18,597 nt of DNA from NCBI GenBank assembly GCA_937124525.1, contig CAKZLA010000342.1, positions 1-18,597 of the forward strand, written 5' to 3'. Origin of the DNA: an uncultured Desulfobacterium sp. (lineage in GTDB: Bacteria > Desulfobacterota > Desulfobacteria > Desulfobacterales > Desulfobacteraceae). Shown in pieces: positions 9,995-18,241 of this stretch. Every line of letters begins with the position of its first letter. Positions within the stretch are counted from its first letter, which is position 1. The position numbers and the translations under genes are program-made. A model generated the notes under the pieces. The model had not been told where the DNA came from. It did no database searches and saw nothing but the letters and a program-made list of their open reading frames with translations.

Positions 9995-11797
9995 TTATTT
10001 CCCGCCAAAGGCTGCGTCGGCCATTTCTACGGCAACGGCATCACCTTTTCGGATGGCTTCAAGCCGACCCCGGGTGATGGGCAAAATGGTATTGATAAAG
10101 AACCGGGCCGTCTGAATCTGACCCTGGTAAAAGGCTGTGTCTTTTTTCTTTTTTCCAATTTGAGGTACTGCCAGGCTGGCCCGCCACAACAACATCCATG
10201 CCATGGCCAGATCTCCGGTTACCTCCATAAAAGGATGGGAAAAGGCAAAGGCCTCTAAAACCTTGTTCGATTGGCTCATTTTTGCAAGATGCCCACTTGT
10301 TTCTGCATATTCTGCAAAAAATATCTCCACGCTTTCGGCAAGTACTTTAATCTCGTTCACGGATTTCGCCAGGGTTATGGTCTGTTGAATCTGATCCAGA
10401 AAATATTTAAACGGCTCCCCCTTGTACATGCTCAGCTTGCGTCCCATGAGATCCATGGACTGAATGCCGTTGGTTCCTTCATAAAGCATGAAAATTCGGG
10501 AATCTCGTAACAACTGGGCCACAGGAAATTCTTCTATAAACCCATAGCCGCCATAAATTTGTATGCCATGGTTGCACACCTCAAAGGCCTTGTCCGTGAT
10601 ATAGCCTTTAATAATGGGTGTCAGGACCTCAAGCAGGGTGGAAATCTGCTTTTTTTCCACCTCACCGGATGCGATGGCAATGCGGTCATGGCATAACCCA
10701 CCATAATAAATCAGACTTCGCATTCCATCCACCCAGGCCTTCATCATGAGTAGCTGTCTTTTGACATCGGGATGATTGATGATGGGCACGGCCTTGGAAC
10801 CGACAGGATCGGTGAGGCCCTTGCTCTGCAAACGCTCTCTGGTATAATTGACGGCATAAATATAAGACGCCGAGGCATTGGCAAACCCCTGGAGTCCCAC
10901 CATTTGACGGGCCTCGTTCATCATCAGAAACATGGCTGCCATACCCTTGTTTTTTTCCCCCAGAAGAGTTGCCGTACATGTTCCTTTACCCCCCAGTTCC
11001 AGAGAACAGGTGGCAGAACCATGGAGTCCCATTTTTTCTTCATTGCCGGTGCAGACAACATTATTGAACTCTCCCAAAGTCCCATCGTCATTCAATCGGT
11101 ATTTGGGTGCCAGAAAAAGAGAGATGCCCTTGATTCCCTCAGGGGCATCCTCCAGCCTTGCCAACACCGGATGAACAATGTTTTCCGTAAGATCCTGTTC
11201 TCCGCCGGAAATGAAAATTTTATTGCCCTCCAGGGAATATGTTCCATCGCCGTTGTCCTTTGCAATGGTGGAAACAGCCGCCAGATCAGACCCGGCATCA
11301 GGCTCGGTAAGAAGCATGGTTCCCGCCCATTTCCCGGACAGCATATTTTTCAGGTAACTCTTTTTTTGATTGTCTGTTCCAAAGGTTTCCACAAGCTTGG
11401 CAGCACCGTGGGTTAAAAGATTATAGATCATAAAGGAGTTGCAGGCACCGTAAAAATACTCGTTGGCAGCCATGGCCACACTTTTGGGCATTCCCTGCCC
11501 ACCCCATTGGGGATCATCTGTCATGGCCAGCCACTCACCATCGTTGTATGTTTCCATGGCTTTGTGAAAACCTTCAGGGACTTTTACCACACCATTTGTA
11601 AACTCACACCCTTCATCGCTGGGTTTCTGCAGGGGCAGCATCTCTTTCACCGCCAGGTTCCTGGCTTCGGAGATGATAAGATCAATGGTTTTTTTACCAA
11701 ATTCACTGAATTTTTCCGCCTTGGTTAAATTCTCCACTTCCAGTTGTTCATGTAGTACAAAATCAATATCTCTTCGATCTGAAATCAACTGCGCCAT
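9995..11797 (-). CDS. acyl-CoA dehydrogenase, long form (DmdC/FadE-like)
   Basis: This 600-residue FAD enzyme oxidises acyl-CoA to 2-enoyl-CoA, the first step of beta-oxidation. It is longer than the classical form of about 380 residues. Recognisable parts are the flavin-site LLTEPDAGSDLAAV segment, KIFISGGEQDLTENIVHPVLA, the long central domain, QIYGGYGFIEEFPVAQLLRD and the catalytic-base segment LYEGTNGIQ with Glu440. The extra C-terminal part (about 460-590) is a helical domain typical of the DmdC-type subgroup (PF12806-like). DmdC itself acts on 3-methylthiopropionyl-CoA, but many relatives act on ordinary acyl-CoAs, and the neighbours favour fatty acids. The start is supported by AAGGAG 8 nt upstream. 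It is the last gene of the cluster, 122 bp after the thiolase, and electrons would normally go to an electron-transfer flavoprotein not found here. Confidence 0.9.
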   Translation of the reverse strand: MAQLISDRRDIDFVLHEQLEVENLTKAEKFSEFGKKTIDLIISEARNLAVKEMLPLQKPSDEGCEFTNGVVKVPEGFHKAMETYNDGEWLAMTDDPQWGGQGMPKSVAMAANEYFYGACNSFMIYNLLTHGAAKLVETFGTDNQKKSYLKNMLSGKWAGTMLLTEPDAGSDLAAVSTIAKDNGDGTYSLEGNKIFISGGEQDLTENIVHPVLARLEDAPEGIKGISLFLAPKYRLNDDGTLGEFNNVVCTGNEEKMGLHGSATCSLELGGKGTCTATLLGEKNKGMAAMFLMMNEARQMVGLQGFANASASYIYAVNYTRERLQSKGLTDPVGSKAVPIINHPDVKRQLLMMKAWVDGMRSLIYYGGLCHDRIAIASGEVEKKQISTLLEVLTPIIKGYITDKAFEVCNHGIQIYGGYGFIEEFPVAQLLRDSRIFMLYEGTNGIQSMDLMGRKLSMYKGEPFKYFLDQIQQTITLAKSVNEIKVLAESVEIFFAEYAETSGHLAKMSQSNKVLEAFAFSHPFMEVTGDLAMAWMLLWRASLAVPQIGKKKKDTAFYQGQIQTARFFINTILPITRGRLEAIRKGDAVAVEMADAAFGGK

Positions 11798-11919
11798 TCA
11801 AATATCTCCTTCTTGATCTTTGTTATCCCTTATTGTACTGCCTGATCGTCAGGCATCAATTCTTTGTCTGTCCCCCGAAGAGAGATCTCTTTTATCCGGG
11901 GAGTCTGGAATAATCGGTG

Positions 11920-13170
11920 TTAGAGCATTTCAAGGGCACAGGCAAGTGATACCCCTCCACCGCCGCACAGGGTGGCAAGCCCCAATGTATTACCCCGTTT
12001 TTTCATGGCATGGATCAGGGTGACCATGATCCTTGACCCCGTGGAACCGATGGGATGCCCAAGACCGATGCCGGAACCGTTGATATTGGTAATCTCACGA
12101 TTCAGTCCCAGTTCTTTTTCACACCCGAGATATTGTGCGGCAAAGGCCTCATTGACCTCTGCCAGTTCAAAATCTTTTATGGAAAGCCCACTTTTATCCA
12201 TGAGCTGTTTCACGGCAGGCACCGGAGAAAGCCCCATGATGGTGGGATGACAGGCACCCATGCCCGTGGCTTTGATTTTTGCAATGGGGGTTAAGCCCAG
12301 CTCTTTTGCCTTGTCCAGCGACATGATGATCATGCCCGAAGACCCATCGTTGAGACCGCTTGCGTTACCTGCTGTTATCTTTCCGGTTTTGGGAACAAAT
12401 GCCGATGGCAGGTTGGACAATTTTTCCATTGTCATGCCGGGCCTGAAATGTTCGTCTTTATCAAAAATAAGGGGATCTTTTTTCCGCTGGGGCACTTCAA
12501 TGGGTACTATTTCTTCTTTAAACGAGCCGTCCTTTGTTGCCCTTTCACTATTGTTATGGCTTCGCAGGGCAATTTCGTCCATCTCTTCCCTTGAGATTTC
12601 CAGATGCTGGGCCACAAATTCTGCGGTGTGCCCCATTATATAAGGTTTTCCCATAAAATAGCTTGCCGGAGCTTCCTTGGTGTTCAAAGGGGTGTCCCCG
12701 CCCATGGGAAGAAGGTGGGACCCGCAGTGCAGCGCATGGATCATGCCATCCACAAACTGCTGGTCCTGGAGACGACATCCCCATCTTGCATTGGGAACGG
12801 AATAGGGCACTCCGGACATATGTTCCACCCCCCCTGCAAGGATAATCTCTGCCATGCCAGCCTGGATCATGGCTGCCCCTGAGAGAGTTGCTTCCATTCC
12901 TGATATGCAGACCCTGTTTACAGTTACTGCGGGAACCATATTGGGAATCCCAGCCATGAGTGCGGCCACCCTTGCCACATTAAGGGTATCATGGTGTTCC
13001 AGGCAGCAACCATATCGGACATCATCAATCATAGCCGGGTCTATTCCGGCCCTTTTTACGGCTTCTTTCATGGTAACGGCTGCAATGGCAGCACCGTTCA
13101 TGGTTTTCAGGCTTCCACCAAATCCCCCAATGGCTGTCCTGCAGGCAGAAACAATCACAATATCTTTCAT
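11920..13170 (-). CDS. acetyl-CoA C-acyltransferase (thiolase)
   Basis: This 416-residue enzyme cleaves 3-ketoacyl-CoA with CoA to acetyl-CoA and a shortened acyl-CoA, or runs in reverse. The catalytic set is complete: nucleophile Cys88 in NRVCISGMEA, the NEAFAAQ loop, His372 in GIGLGHPIGSTGSR and Cys402 in LCGGGGVSLA. Two positions are less usual: Gly in GIGLGHP where most thiolases have Ala (GIALGHP or similar), and GCCLEHHDTLNVAR in place of the common GxVxQxxxGQNxAR segment. It has a longer insertion around 125-170 (GCRLQDQQFVDGMIHALHCG). Start: AAGGA lies 6 nt before the ATG. Position between the 3-hydroxyacyl-CoA dehydrogenase and acyl-CoA dehydrogenase genes supports a degradative role. 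Chain-length range is not readable. Confidence 0.92.
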   Translation of the reverse strand: MKDIVIVSACRTAIGGFGGSLKTMNGAAIAAVTMKEAVKRAGIDPAMIDDVRYGCCLEHHDTLNVARVAALMAGIPNMVPAVTVNRVCISGMEATLSGAAMIQAGMAEIILAGGVEHMSGVPYSVPNARWGCRLQDQQFVDGMIHALHCGSHLLPMGGDTPLNTKEAPASYFMGKPYIMGHTAEFVAQHLEISREEMDEIALRSHNNSERATKDGSFKEEIVPIEVPQRKKDPLIFDKDEHFRPGMTMEKLSNLPSAFVPKTGKITAGNASGLNDGSSGMIIMSLDKAKELGLTPIAKIKATGMGACHPTIMGLSPVPAVKQLMDKSGLSIKDFELAEVNEAFAAQYLGCEKELGLNREITNINGSGIGLGHPIGSTGSRIMVTLIHAMKKRGNTLGLATLCGGGGVSLACALEML

Positions 13171-13227
13171 TTTTTATCCTTACTCCATCTTTCTGATAGT
13201 AGAAAATATGGGCATCCTTCATTCCTG

Positions 13228-13288
13228 CTTTACACTTTCACAAGGTGACTGCCCATTTTACGGTGCGAGTCCTTTAAAAAGTGTAAAG
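13228..13288. repeat. 11-bp perfect inverted repeat between hbd and the thiolase gene
   Basis: CTTTACACTTT (13228-13238) and AAAGTGTAAAG (13278-13288) are perfect inverted copies with 39 bases between them. The pair lies in the 179-bp gap of the beta-oxidation cluster. In RNA it would form an 11-bp stem with a long loop; in DNA it could be a pair of regulator half-sites 50 bp apart. No T run follows, so it is not a simple terminator. Confidence 0.55.
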
Positions 13289-13349
13289 TACTTTTGGGAT
13301 GATATGAAAGCTGCCAAAATATGTAAAATTTTATAACTGACGAATGTGC

Positions 13350-14207
13350 TTATCTTGTGTAATCGTAAAAGCCTTTGCCACTCTTTCTGCCAAGATGGCC
13401 TGCACGTACCATTTTTCTGAGCAAGGTTGCAGGACGATACTTGTCTTCTCCCAGCTCTTTATGGAAGCCTTCCAATACCATAAGCATGGTGTCCAGCCCA
13501 ATCATGTCTGCCAGGGCCAGGGGGCCTATGGGATGATTGGCGCCCAGGGTCATTCCCCGGTCAATATCCTCGGCAGAAGCAACGCCTTCTGCAAGCACAA
13601 AGATAGCTTCATTGATCATGGGGCAGAGTATGCGGTTCACCGCAAAACCCGGTGCTTCTTTGACTTCAATGGGTGTTTTTTTAATGGTGTTGACAAAAGC
13701 CGTGGCAATCTCAAGGGTTTCATCCGATGTGGTATACCCTTTGATCAGTTCAACCAGTTTCATCACAGGTACCGGATTGAAAAAATGCATTCCGATAACC
13801 TTGTCCGGTCTTGTGGTAACACTTGCCATTTCAGTGATGGAGAGGCCGGAGGTGTTGGAGGCTAAAATAGTCTCTTTTTTACAGATGTTATCCAGTTCCT
13901 GATAGACCTGTTTTTTTACTGCCATGATTTCAATAATGGCTTCAATGACCATGTCTGCGTCCTGGGCAGCCTCGTTTAAATCCGTGGTGCCTTTGATGCG
14001 GCCCATGATCTCGGTTGCCGTACCCTCTTTCATTTTGCCTTTGGAGACGGATCGGTCAAGGTTGGCCTTTATTGTTGCCAGACCATTTTCCACAAAACGG
14101 TCTTCCATATCCCGGATAATGACATCAAACCCTGCCTGGGCTGCTGTCTGTGCAATACCTGCACCCATAATGCCTGCACCTAAAACAGTAATTTTTTTGA
14201 TTTCCAT
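13350..14207 (-). CDS. hbd: 3-hydroxyacyl-CoA (3-hydroxybutyryl-CoA) dehydrogenase
   Basis: This 285-residue soluble enzyme oxidises L-3-hydroxyacyl-CoA with NAD to 3-ketoacyl-CoA, or runs in reverse. The dinucleotide fold starts at once with [13 protein letters not shown] (GxGxxG at 10-15), and Asp33 at the end of the second strand favours NAD. The active site segment [17 protein letters not shown] places catalytic His141, and the C-terminal helical domain has APGFAVNRI and [13 protein letters not shown]. Length is normal for the single-domain Hbd/PaaH family. The start is supported by AAGGA 8 nt before the ATG. It is the first gene after a -24/-12 promoter at 14267-14283 and so leads the cluster hbd, thiolase, acyl-CoA dehydrogenase. 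The exact chain length cannot be judged. Confidence 0.93.
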   Translation of the reverse strand: MEIKKITVLGAGIMGAGIAQTAAQAGFDVIIRDMEDRFVENGLATIKANLDRSVSKGKMKEGTATEIMGRIKGTTDLNEAAQDADMVIEAIIEIMAVKKQVYQELDNICKKETILASNTSGLSITEMASVTTRPDKVIGMHFFNPVPVMKLVELIKGYTTSDETLEIATAFVNTIKKTPIEVKEAPGFAVNRILCPMINEAIFVLAEGVASAEDIDRGMTLGANHPIGPLALADMIGLDTMLMVLEGFHKELGEDKYRPATLLRKMVRAGHLGRKSGKGFYDYTR

Positions 14208-14266
14208 TGCGTTGTTCCTTGTTGTTAAGTTGTAATTGGGGATACACGGTGAATTTCAATATAATA

Positions 14267-14283
14267 AAGCATAATATGTGCCA
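14267..14283 (-). promoter_or_regulatory. sigma-54 (-24/-12) promoter of the beta-oxidation cluster
   Basis: On the minus strand TGGCAC (14283-14278) is followed after five bases by ATGCT (14271 is the T of TGC, 14269-14271). GG and GC are exactly 10 bp apart, and nine of ten fixed consensus positions of TGGCAC-N5-TTGCW fit. Start of transcription would be near 14258, giving a leader of about 50 nt before hbd. A divergent sigma-54 activator gene supports the call. Confidence 0.75.
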
Positions 14284-14354
14284 TATTCAAACTGCCTGTT
14301 AATAAAGGAAATTTAATTTGACTAATTCTTATAACTATACTATGGAAAAGAAAA

Positions 14355-14402
14355 TTCTGTTCTATTTGCCATATTGAGAATAAACTGTTAAATAGAACAG
14401 AA
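14355..14402. promoter_or_regulatory. candidate enhancer (upstream activator site), 13-bp perfect dyad
   Basis: TTCTGTTCTATTT (14355-14367) and AAATAGAACAGAA (14390-14402) are perfect inverted copies with 22 bases between them. They lie about 97-144 bp upstream of the predicted sigma-54 start site, the usual distance for an enhancer-binding protein. Binding by the activator encoded at 14663 is inference from position. Confidence 0.6.
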
Positions 14403-14422
14403 ATAAACAAAGTCATATATGG

Positions 14423-14451
14423 AGGGTGCGCGATTGCGCCATTTTGACCCT
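14423..14451. repeat. small nested hairpin
   Basis: AGGGT (14423-14427) pairs with ACCCT (14447-14451), and inside it GCGC (14428-14431) pairs with GCGC (14436-14439) across GATT. It is a minor dyad in the divergent region, with no assigned role. Confidence 0.3.
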
Positions 14452-14474
14452 GAAAACACAATGATTTTGAGAGC

Positions 14475-14599
14475 TTGGTTCTAAGCTCGGCCACTTTTGA
14501 CAGCGCAGATCAGATAGCAACAATTAAATAATTGAAATTTAACATTATATTTAATTGTCGACTGTTTGGTGCATATCCACTGGCCGACGTTAGAACCAA
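14475..14599. repeat. 125-bp nested palindrome with 19-bp end repeats
   Basis: The ends TTGGTTCTAAGCTCGGCCA (14475-14493) and TGGCCGACGTTAGAACCAA (14581-14599) are inverted copies at 17 of 19 positions, the two mismatches lying together in the middle. The 87-bp interior holds a second perfect 11-bp inverted repeat, ACAATTAAATA (14520-14530) and TATTTAATTGT (14548-14558). Paired box, short unpaired centre, paired box and a variable loop resemble an integron attC site, and GTTAGAA is one base off the GTTRRRY core. A small non-autonomous element (MITE) or a regulatory cruciform fits as well. No coding sequence lies in it. Confidence 0.6.
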
Positions 14600-14662
14600 C
14601 CCCGATTTTGACAAGAGAGCCTGAAACCCAACGTGAGCCAATAAAGATATCAGGGGTTTTCC

Positions 14663-16210
14663 ATGACAGTTGATGAAAAAGAATTTTTCAGTGAAGCAAC
14701 ATTGAAAATATGTGGCAGTCTTGAGATTGAAAAGGCCCTATATCGGTCCCTGTTGTATATTCGTAAATTTATGCCTGTGGGCCAAATGAGCTTTCATGTA
14801 TATCATCAAGAAACTGGAATTGTGGAGACCGTTGCCCATGCGACCCCAACAGTTTATAAAGCTAACTCCGTCAAGATTCCTTTATCCCAAAAAGGGAGAA
14901 AGCAGGTAGAAGATCAGCGATCCGTTCGCATCCGGGTCATTGATCGACTTGGCGATGATCCTGTCACGGGGCCTGTGGCAGAGACATTTGGCGCTTCTCA
15001 TTTATCGGGCCTGGTCATGGATCTTGTATTGGAAAAGACCATGTTGGGTGTTATTTCAGTATTTAATAATGGAAAAGAAAAATTTAACGAGGAGCATGTT
15101 CATCTCTTAAGCCTTTTGAACAAACCTTGTGCCATTGCGTTGACCAACAGCCTGCGATTTCGTGAATTAAAGAAATTTAAAGAAGTCCTTATAGATGATA
15201 ATAAGTATTTCCAGGAAGAACTGAATAAATTGTCCGGCCAAAAGGTCATTGGAGCCCAAAAGGGCTTGAAGAATGTTATGCAAATGGTTCAAAAAGTCGC
15301 TTCCCTGGAAAGTCCGGTATTGCTGTTGGGAGAAACAGGTACGGGTAAAGAGGTAATTGCAAACACCATCCACAACCTGTCGCATAGAAAAAACAGACCA
15401 TTTATACCGGTTAATTGCGGTGCTATTCCGGCATCTCTTCTGGACAGTGAGCTGTTCGGTTACGAAAAAGGGGCATTTACCGGTGCCGTTTCCCAGAAAC
15501 GAGGACGTATTGAACGTGCCAATGGGGGCACCCTGTTTTTAGATGAGATTGGAGAATTACCCCCCGAGGCCCAGGTGCGGCTTTTGCGGGTATTGCAGGA
15601 AAAGGAAATTGACAGGCTGGGGGGCACCGAGACCGTCCGGGTAAATATAAGGATTATTGCGGCCACCCATCAGAATCTTGAAAAAATGATGGAGCAATAT
15701 CAATTCAGGGCAGATCTTTTTTTCAGACTCAGGGTTTTTCCCATCATCCTTCCTCCTTTAAAGCATCGGAAGGAGGATATCCCTGATCTTATTCAGTATT
15801 TTATTGTGAAAAAATCCAAAGAAATGAAACGGACAATTATTCCGACCCCTGCCTCTGATGCCATTCGGCGCCTGATGGCGTATCACTGGCCGGGAAATAT
15901 CCGGGAGCTTGAAAATGCGGTGGAACGCTCTTTGATTCTGGACAGTGGACAGTTGCTTTTTTTCAAAGGGATTGGTGATCACCAAACGAAGATTTTGTAT
16001 GAATCTCCCTTTTCCACAGCCACTGACATGGAAAAACCCCTTGATCTTAATCAGGTCATAGCCGGGCATATCCAAAGCGTCATGAATCTTTGCAAGGGGC
16101 GGGTGGAGGGAGAAAAGGGTGCAGCCAAAGTTTTGAATATTCATCCTTCAACCTTGAGGAAAAAAATGAAAAAACTCAATATTCCCTTTGGGCGGAATTT
16201 AAGAACTTAA
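14663..16210 (+). CDS. sigma-54-dependent transcriptional activator (GAF-AAA+-Fis)
   Basis: This 515-residue enhancer-binding protein uses ATP to open sigma-54 promoters. The N-terminal GAF-like sensor (about 15-165) may bind a small ligand, perhaps an acyl-CoA or fatty acid given the neighbours. The AAA+ domain (about 190-425) has Walker A GETGTGKE (223-230), the sigma-54 contact loop GAFTGA (270-275), Walker [12 protein letters not shown], the arginine-finger segment [12 protein letters not shown] and WPGNIREL. A Fis-type helix-turn-helix (about 475-510, [20 protein letters not shown]) ends the protein. There is no receiver domain, so control is by ligand and not by phosphorylation. AGGGG (14652-14656) lies 6 nt before the ATG. 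It is divergent from the beta-oxidation cluster, whose promoter is of -24/-12 type, so it is the likely regulator. Its stop codon directly abuts a recombinase relic. Confidence 0.93.
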   Translation: MTVDEKEFFSEATLKICGSLEIEKALYRSLLYIRKFMPVGQMSFHVYHQETGIVETVAHATPTVYKANSVKIPLSQKGRKQVEDQRSVRIRVIDRLGDDPVTGPVAETFGASHLSGLVMDLVLEKTMLGVISVFNNGKEKFNEEHVHLLSLLNKPCAIALTNSLRFRELKKFKEVLIDDNKYFQEELNKLSGQKVIGAQKGLKNVMQMVQKVASLESPVLLLGETGTGKEVIANTIHNLSHRKNRPFIPVNCGAIPASLLDSELFGYEKGAFTGAVSQKRGRIERANGGTLFLDEIGELPPEAQVRLLRVLQEKEIDRLGGTETVRVNIRIIAATHQNLEKMMEQYQFRADLFFRLRVFPIILPPLKHRKEDIPDLIQYFIVKKSKEMKRTIIPTPASDAIRRLMAYHWPGNIRELENAVERSLILDSGQLLFFKGIGDHQTKILYESPFSTATDMEKPLDLNQVIAGHIQSVMNLCKGRVEGEKGAAKVLNIHPSTLRKKMKKLNIPFGRNLRT

Positions 16211-16399
16211 ATACTTCCTCTCCGCCATTTTGGAGCGACAATGCTTGAACGAGCAAAGGTCTCTATTAAGAACAATTCAGTCCCTACTGGGTCATGAAAG
16301 TAGAGTGGCCACGGAACTTTATTTGCATTCAGCAGAGAGAGAGACAAAAGGGCGGCAATGGGGCATCTTGAAATGGAGTTCTCAAAAAAAGTCCCATGA
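16211..16399 (+). pseudogene. tyrosine recombinase/phage integrase, C-terminal relic with two frameshifts
   Basis: Three frames in succession give one continuous integrase C-terminus. LPLRHFGATMLERAKVS is read from 16214 to 16264; then, after one extra base at 16265, LRTIQSLLGHESRVATELYL from 16266 to 16325 and HSAE after it; then, after a second shift in the GAGAGAGA run near 16335-16345, KRAAMGHLEMEFSKKVP to a TGA at 16397-16399. LRH, LLGHES and the ELYLHS tyrosine segment are the box II hallmarks of tyrosine recombinases. The N-terminal and most of the catalytic part are missing: the relic begins in the same frame immediately after the stop of the sigma-54 activator. It lies next to the 3' end of tRNA-Lys, the usual place for an integrase of an island using that tRNA. 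Confidence 0.8.
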
Positions 16400-16435
16400 A
16401 AAACAAAAAGGCTATCATCTTGATTGATGATAACC
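16400..16435 (-). terminator. rho-independent terminator of tRNA-Lys
   Basis: On the minus strand GGTTATCATC (16435-16426) pairs with GATGATAGCC (16419-16410) over a six-base loop, giving a 10-bp stem with one G-U pair, followed by TTTTTGTTTT. It starts 12 nt after the tRNA CCA end. On the plus strand the stem is also followed by a T run (16439-16446), so it may work both ways, also ending transcripts from the activator side. Confidence 0.8.
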
Positions 16436-16447
16436 CATTGTTTTTTA

Positions 16448-16523
16448 TGGTGGGCCGTGAAGGGATCGAACCTTCGACCTACTGATTAAGAGTCAGTTGC
16501 TCTACCAATTGAGCTAACGGCCC
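16448..16523 (-). tRNA. tRNA-Lys (anticodon CTT)
   Basis: The minus strand folds as a complete 76-nt tRNA with an encoded CCA. The acceptor stem pairs GGGCCGT with ACGGCCC, the D arm is GCTC-AATTGGTA-GAGC, the anticodon stem is ACTGA/TCAGT around the loop CTCTTAA (anticodon CTT, reading AAG), and the T arm is GAAGG-TTCGATC-CCTTC. A promoter lies upstream at 16540-16568 and a strong terminator follows. The integrase relic beside its 3' end suggests that it has served as an integration target. Confidence 0.95.
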
Positions 16524-16539
16524 CCTCAAAAACAAAGCG

Positions 16540-16568
16540 AACTTAACAGCTATTGAAAATGATGTCAA
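16540..16568 (-). promoter_or_regulatory. promoter of tRNA-Lys
   Basis: On the minus strand a perfect -35 box TTGACA (16568-16563) is followed after 17 bp by TAAGTT (16545-16540). Transcription would start near 16533, about 10 nt before the mature tRNA. The -10 box is weak, but the spacing and position are right. Confidence 0.55.
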
Positions 16569-16939
16569 ACTTTTTTTTAAATATTTTCTTGAATAATAAA
16601 ATATTGACCTGATCCCTTGGCTTTGTTAATTTTAATAGTTTGTGGGATTTTCTGAAATATTTATGATCAGACTCTCATTATTGCAAATGTAATTTGGCAT
16701 CCTAACATTTATTGTTGTTAAGGAATAAGTTCGAAATAACATACCCGTTTAAAAATTGGGGGCACATTTCCCTTCAACGGCAGCGTGTTCTGAAGTGGGT
16801 AGGTTATTTAAGACCAGTTTCTAATGCGGTTTTTCCATCATTCGGGGGTCGTATCAACAAAAGTGTAAAATCATGTTGGGCCAGCATAGAGGATGCCCAC
16901 AATTTTTGTACTTATACTTTGTTTGAATATTATTTTGAT
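16569..16939. other. 371-bp stretch between tRNA-Lys promoter and hemL, no gene seen
   Basis: Nothing codes convincingly here. An open frame from 16712 on the + strand runs far into hemL in another frame and has no ribosome site, so it is not accepted. A TATACT at 16913-16918 could be the -10 of the hemL promoter, but no matching -35 is seen 17 bp upstream. No riboswitch or RNA gene is recognised. Confidence 0.45.
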
Positions 16940-16953
16940 GGGGAGTTTAAAAA

Positions 16954-18240
16954 ATGGAAAACAAAAAGTCCAGAGCGTTGTTTAACAATGCGGTTAAATA
17001 TATTCCAGGTGGTGTTAATTCACCGGTGCGGGCCTGTGGCTCCGTTGGGGGAGACCCTCTGTTCATTGAAAGGGCTGATGGATCTAAAATTTATGATGCA
17101 GACGGCAACAGCTACATTGATTATGTGGGGTCCTGGGGTCCCATGATCCTTGGACACCGACATCCTGCCGTCATTGATGCCCTGAAAGACACGCTGGCAA
17201 GCGGCACCAGTTTTGGTGCTCCCACCTCCCTTGAGACCGATCTTGCAAAACTTGTCACGGAAACAGTCCCTTCGGTTGAAATGATTCGCATGGTCAACTC
17301 CGGCACCGAAGCCACCATGAGTGCCCTGCGTCTGGCCCGGGGATATACGGGAAGGGACGTGATTATCAAATTTGACGGCTGCTACCATGGACATGCCGAC
17401 ACCCTTCTGGTGGCAGCAGGGTCAGGGGTTGCCACCCTGAATATCCCTGGAAGCCCCGGTGTCCCCGCTTCTGTGGTGGAAAACACCCTGTCTGTGCAAT
17501 TCAATGACATTGATGCCGTAACGGCCATCATGGAAAAAATGGGAAACAAAGTGGCAGCCATCATTGTGGAACCCATTGCTGGAAATATGGGGATGATTCC
17601 TCCGGTGTCCGGATTTCATGAAACCCTGCGAGAACTCTGCACCACCCATGGTGCTCTGTTGATTTTTGATGAGGTCATGACAGGTTTCCGGGTTGCCAAG
17701 GGATCTGCCCAGGAGATCTTTGGAATTACACCGGATTTAACCTGTTTTGGTAAAATCATTGGTGGGGGGCTTCCTGTGGGTGCCTATGGGGGTAAAAAAG
17801 AATTTATGTCCCACATTGCTCCCCTGGGACCGGTTTATCAGGCAGGAACGCTGTCAGGAAATCCCCTTGCCATGGCAGCGGGCATTGCCACTTTAAAGGA
17901 GTTGCAGACCCCGGGCTATTATGAGGATCTGGATCAAAAGACAGAAAAATTGGTCACCGGTCTTAAGGCTGCTGCTGCCAGTGCAGGCATTGATTTTTGT
18001 GCTGCTCACATGGGCTCCATGGGTGGGTGCTTTTTTACGGCAGGTCCCATTCATAATTTCAACGAAGCCAAAGAAAGTAACCTGGATCGATTCTCAGCCT
18101 TTTATAAGGGCATGCGTGACCGGGGAATTTATCTGGCGCCTTCCCAGTTTGAAGCCTTTTTTGTCTCTTCAGCCCACACCGACGAAGAGATAGACTTTAC
18201 CATCTCTGCTGCGGCAGAGGTCATGAAAGGCCTTGTCTGA
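16954..18240 (+). CDS. hemL: glutamate-1-semialdehyde 2,1-aminomutase
   Basis: This 428-residue PLP enzyme makes 5-aminolevulinate from glutamate-1-semialdehyde in the C5 route to haem, sirohaem and related tetrapyrroles. The sequence shows [16 protein letters not shown] at the N-terminus, [18 protein letters not shown] for the phosphate-binding part, GCYHGHAD, the [12 protein letters not shown] segment and the PLP lysine Lys267 in [17 protein letters not shown], followed by [16 protein letters not shown]. All are typical and the length is normal for the family. The ATG is supported by GGGGAG (16940-16945) 8 nt upstream. It is followed after one base by mpl, so the two are probably cotranscribed. 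Sulfate reducers make much sirohaem for sulfite reductase, which fits but does not prove the host. Confidence 0.96.
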   Translation: MENKKSRALFNNAVKYIPGGVNSPVRACGSVGGDPLFIERADGSKIYDADGNSYIDYVGSWGPMILGHRHPAVIDALKDTLASGTSFGAPTSLETDLAKLVTETVPSVEMIRMVNSGTEATMSALRLARGYTGRDVIIKFDGCYHGHADTLLVAAGSGVATLNIPGSPGVPASVVENTLSVQFNDIDAVTAIMEKMGNKVAAIIVEPIAGNMGMIPPVSGFHETLRELCTTHGALLIFDEVMTGFRVAKGSAQEIFGITPDLTCFGKIIGGGLPVGAYGGKKEFMSHIAPLGPVYQAGTLSGNPLAMAAGIATLKELQTPGYYEDLDQKTEKLVTGLKAAAASAGIDFCAAHMGSMGGCFFTAGPIHNFNEAKESNLDRFSAFYKGMRDRGIYLAPSQFEAFFVSSAHTDEEIDFTISAAAEVMKGLV

Positions 18241-18241
18241 T

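Noticed and set aside
10772..11416. 214-codon plus-strand open frame
   Set aside because: Antisense to the clear acyl-CoA dehydrogenase gene; no ribosome site or family pattern.
14318..14341. TTGACT and TATACT as a + strand promoter
   Set aside because: Spacing is only 12 bp, too short for sigma-70.
14608..14613. Perfect TTGACA as -35 of the sigma-54 activator gene
   Set aside because: No acceptable -10 box at 16-18 bp; the nearest A/T box is 25 bp away.
16712..17146. 144-codon + strand open frame overlapping hemL
   Set aside because: Runs almost 200 bp into hemL in a different frame and has no convincing ribosome site or motif.
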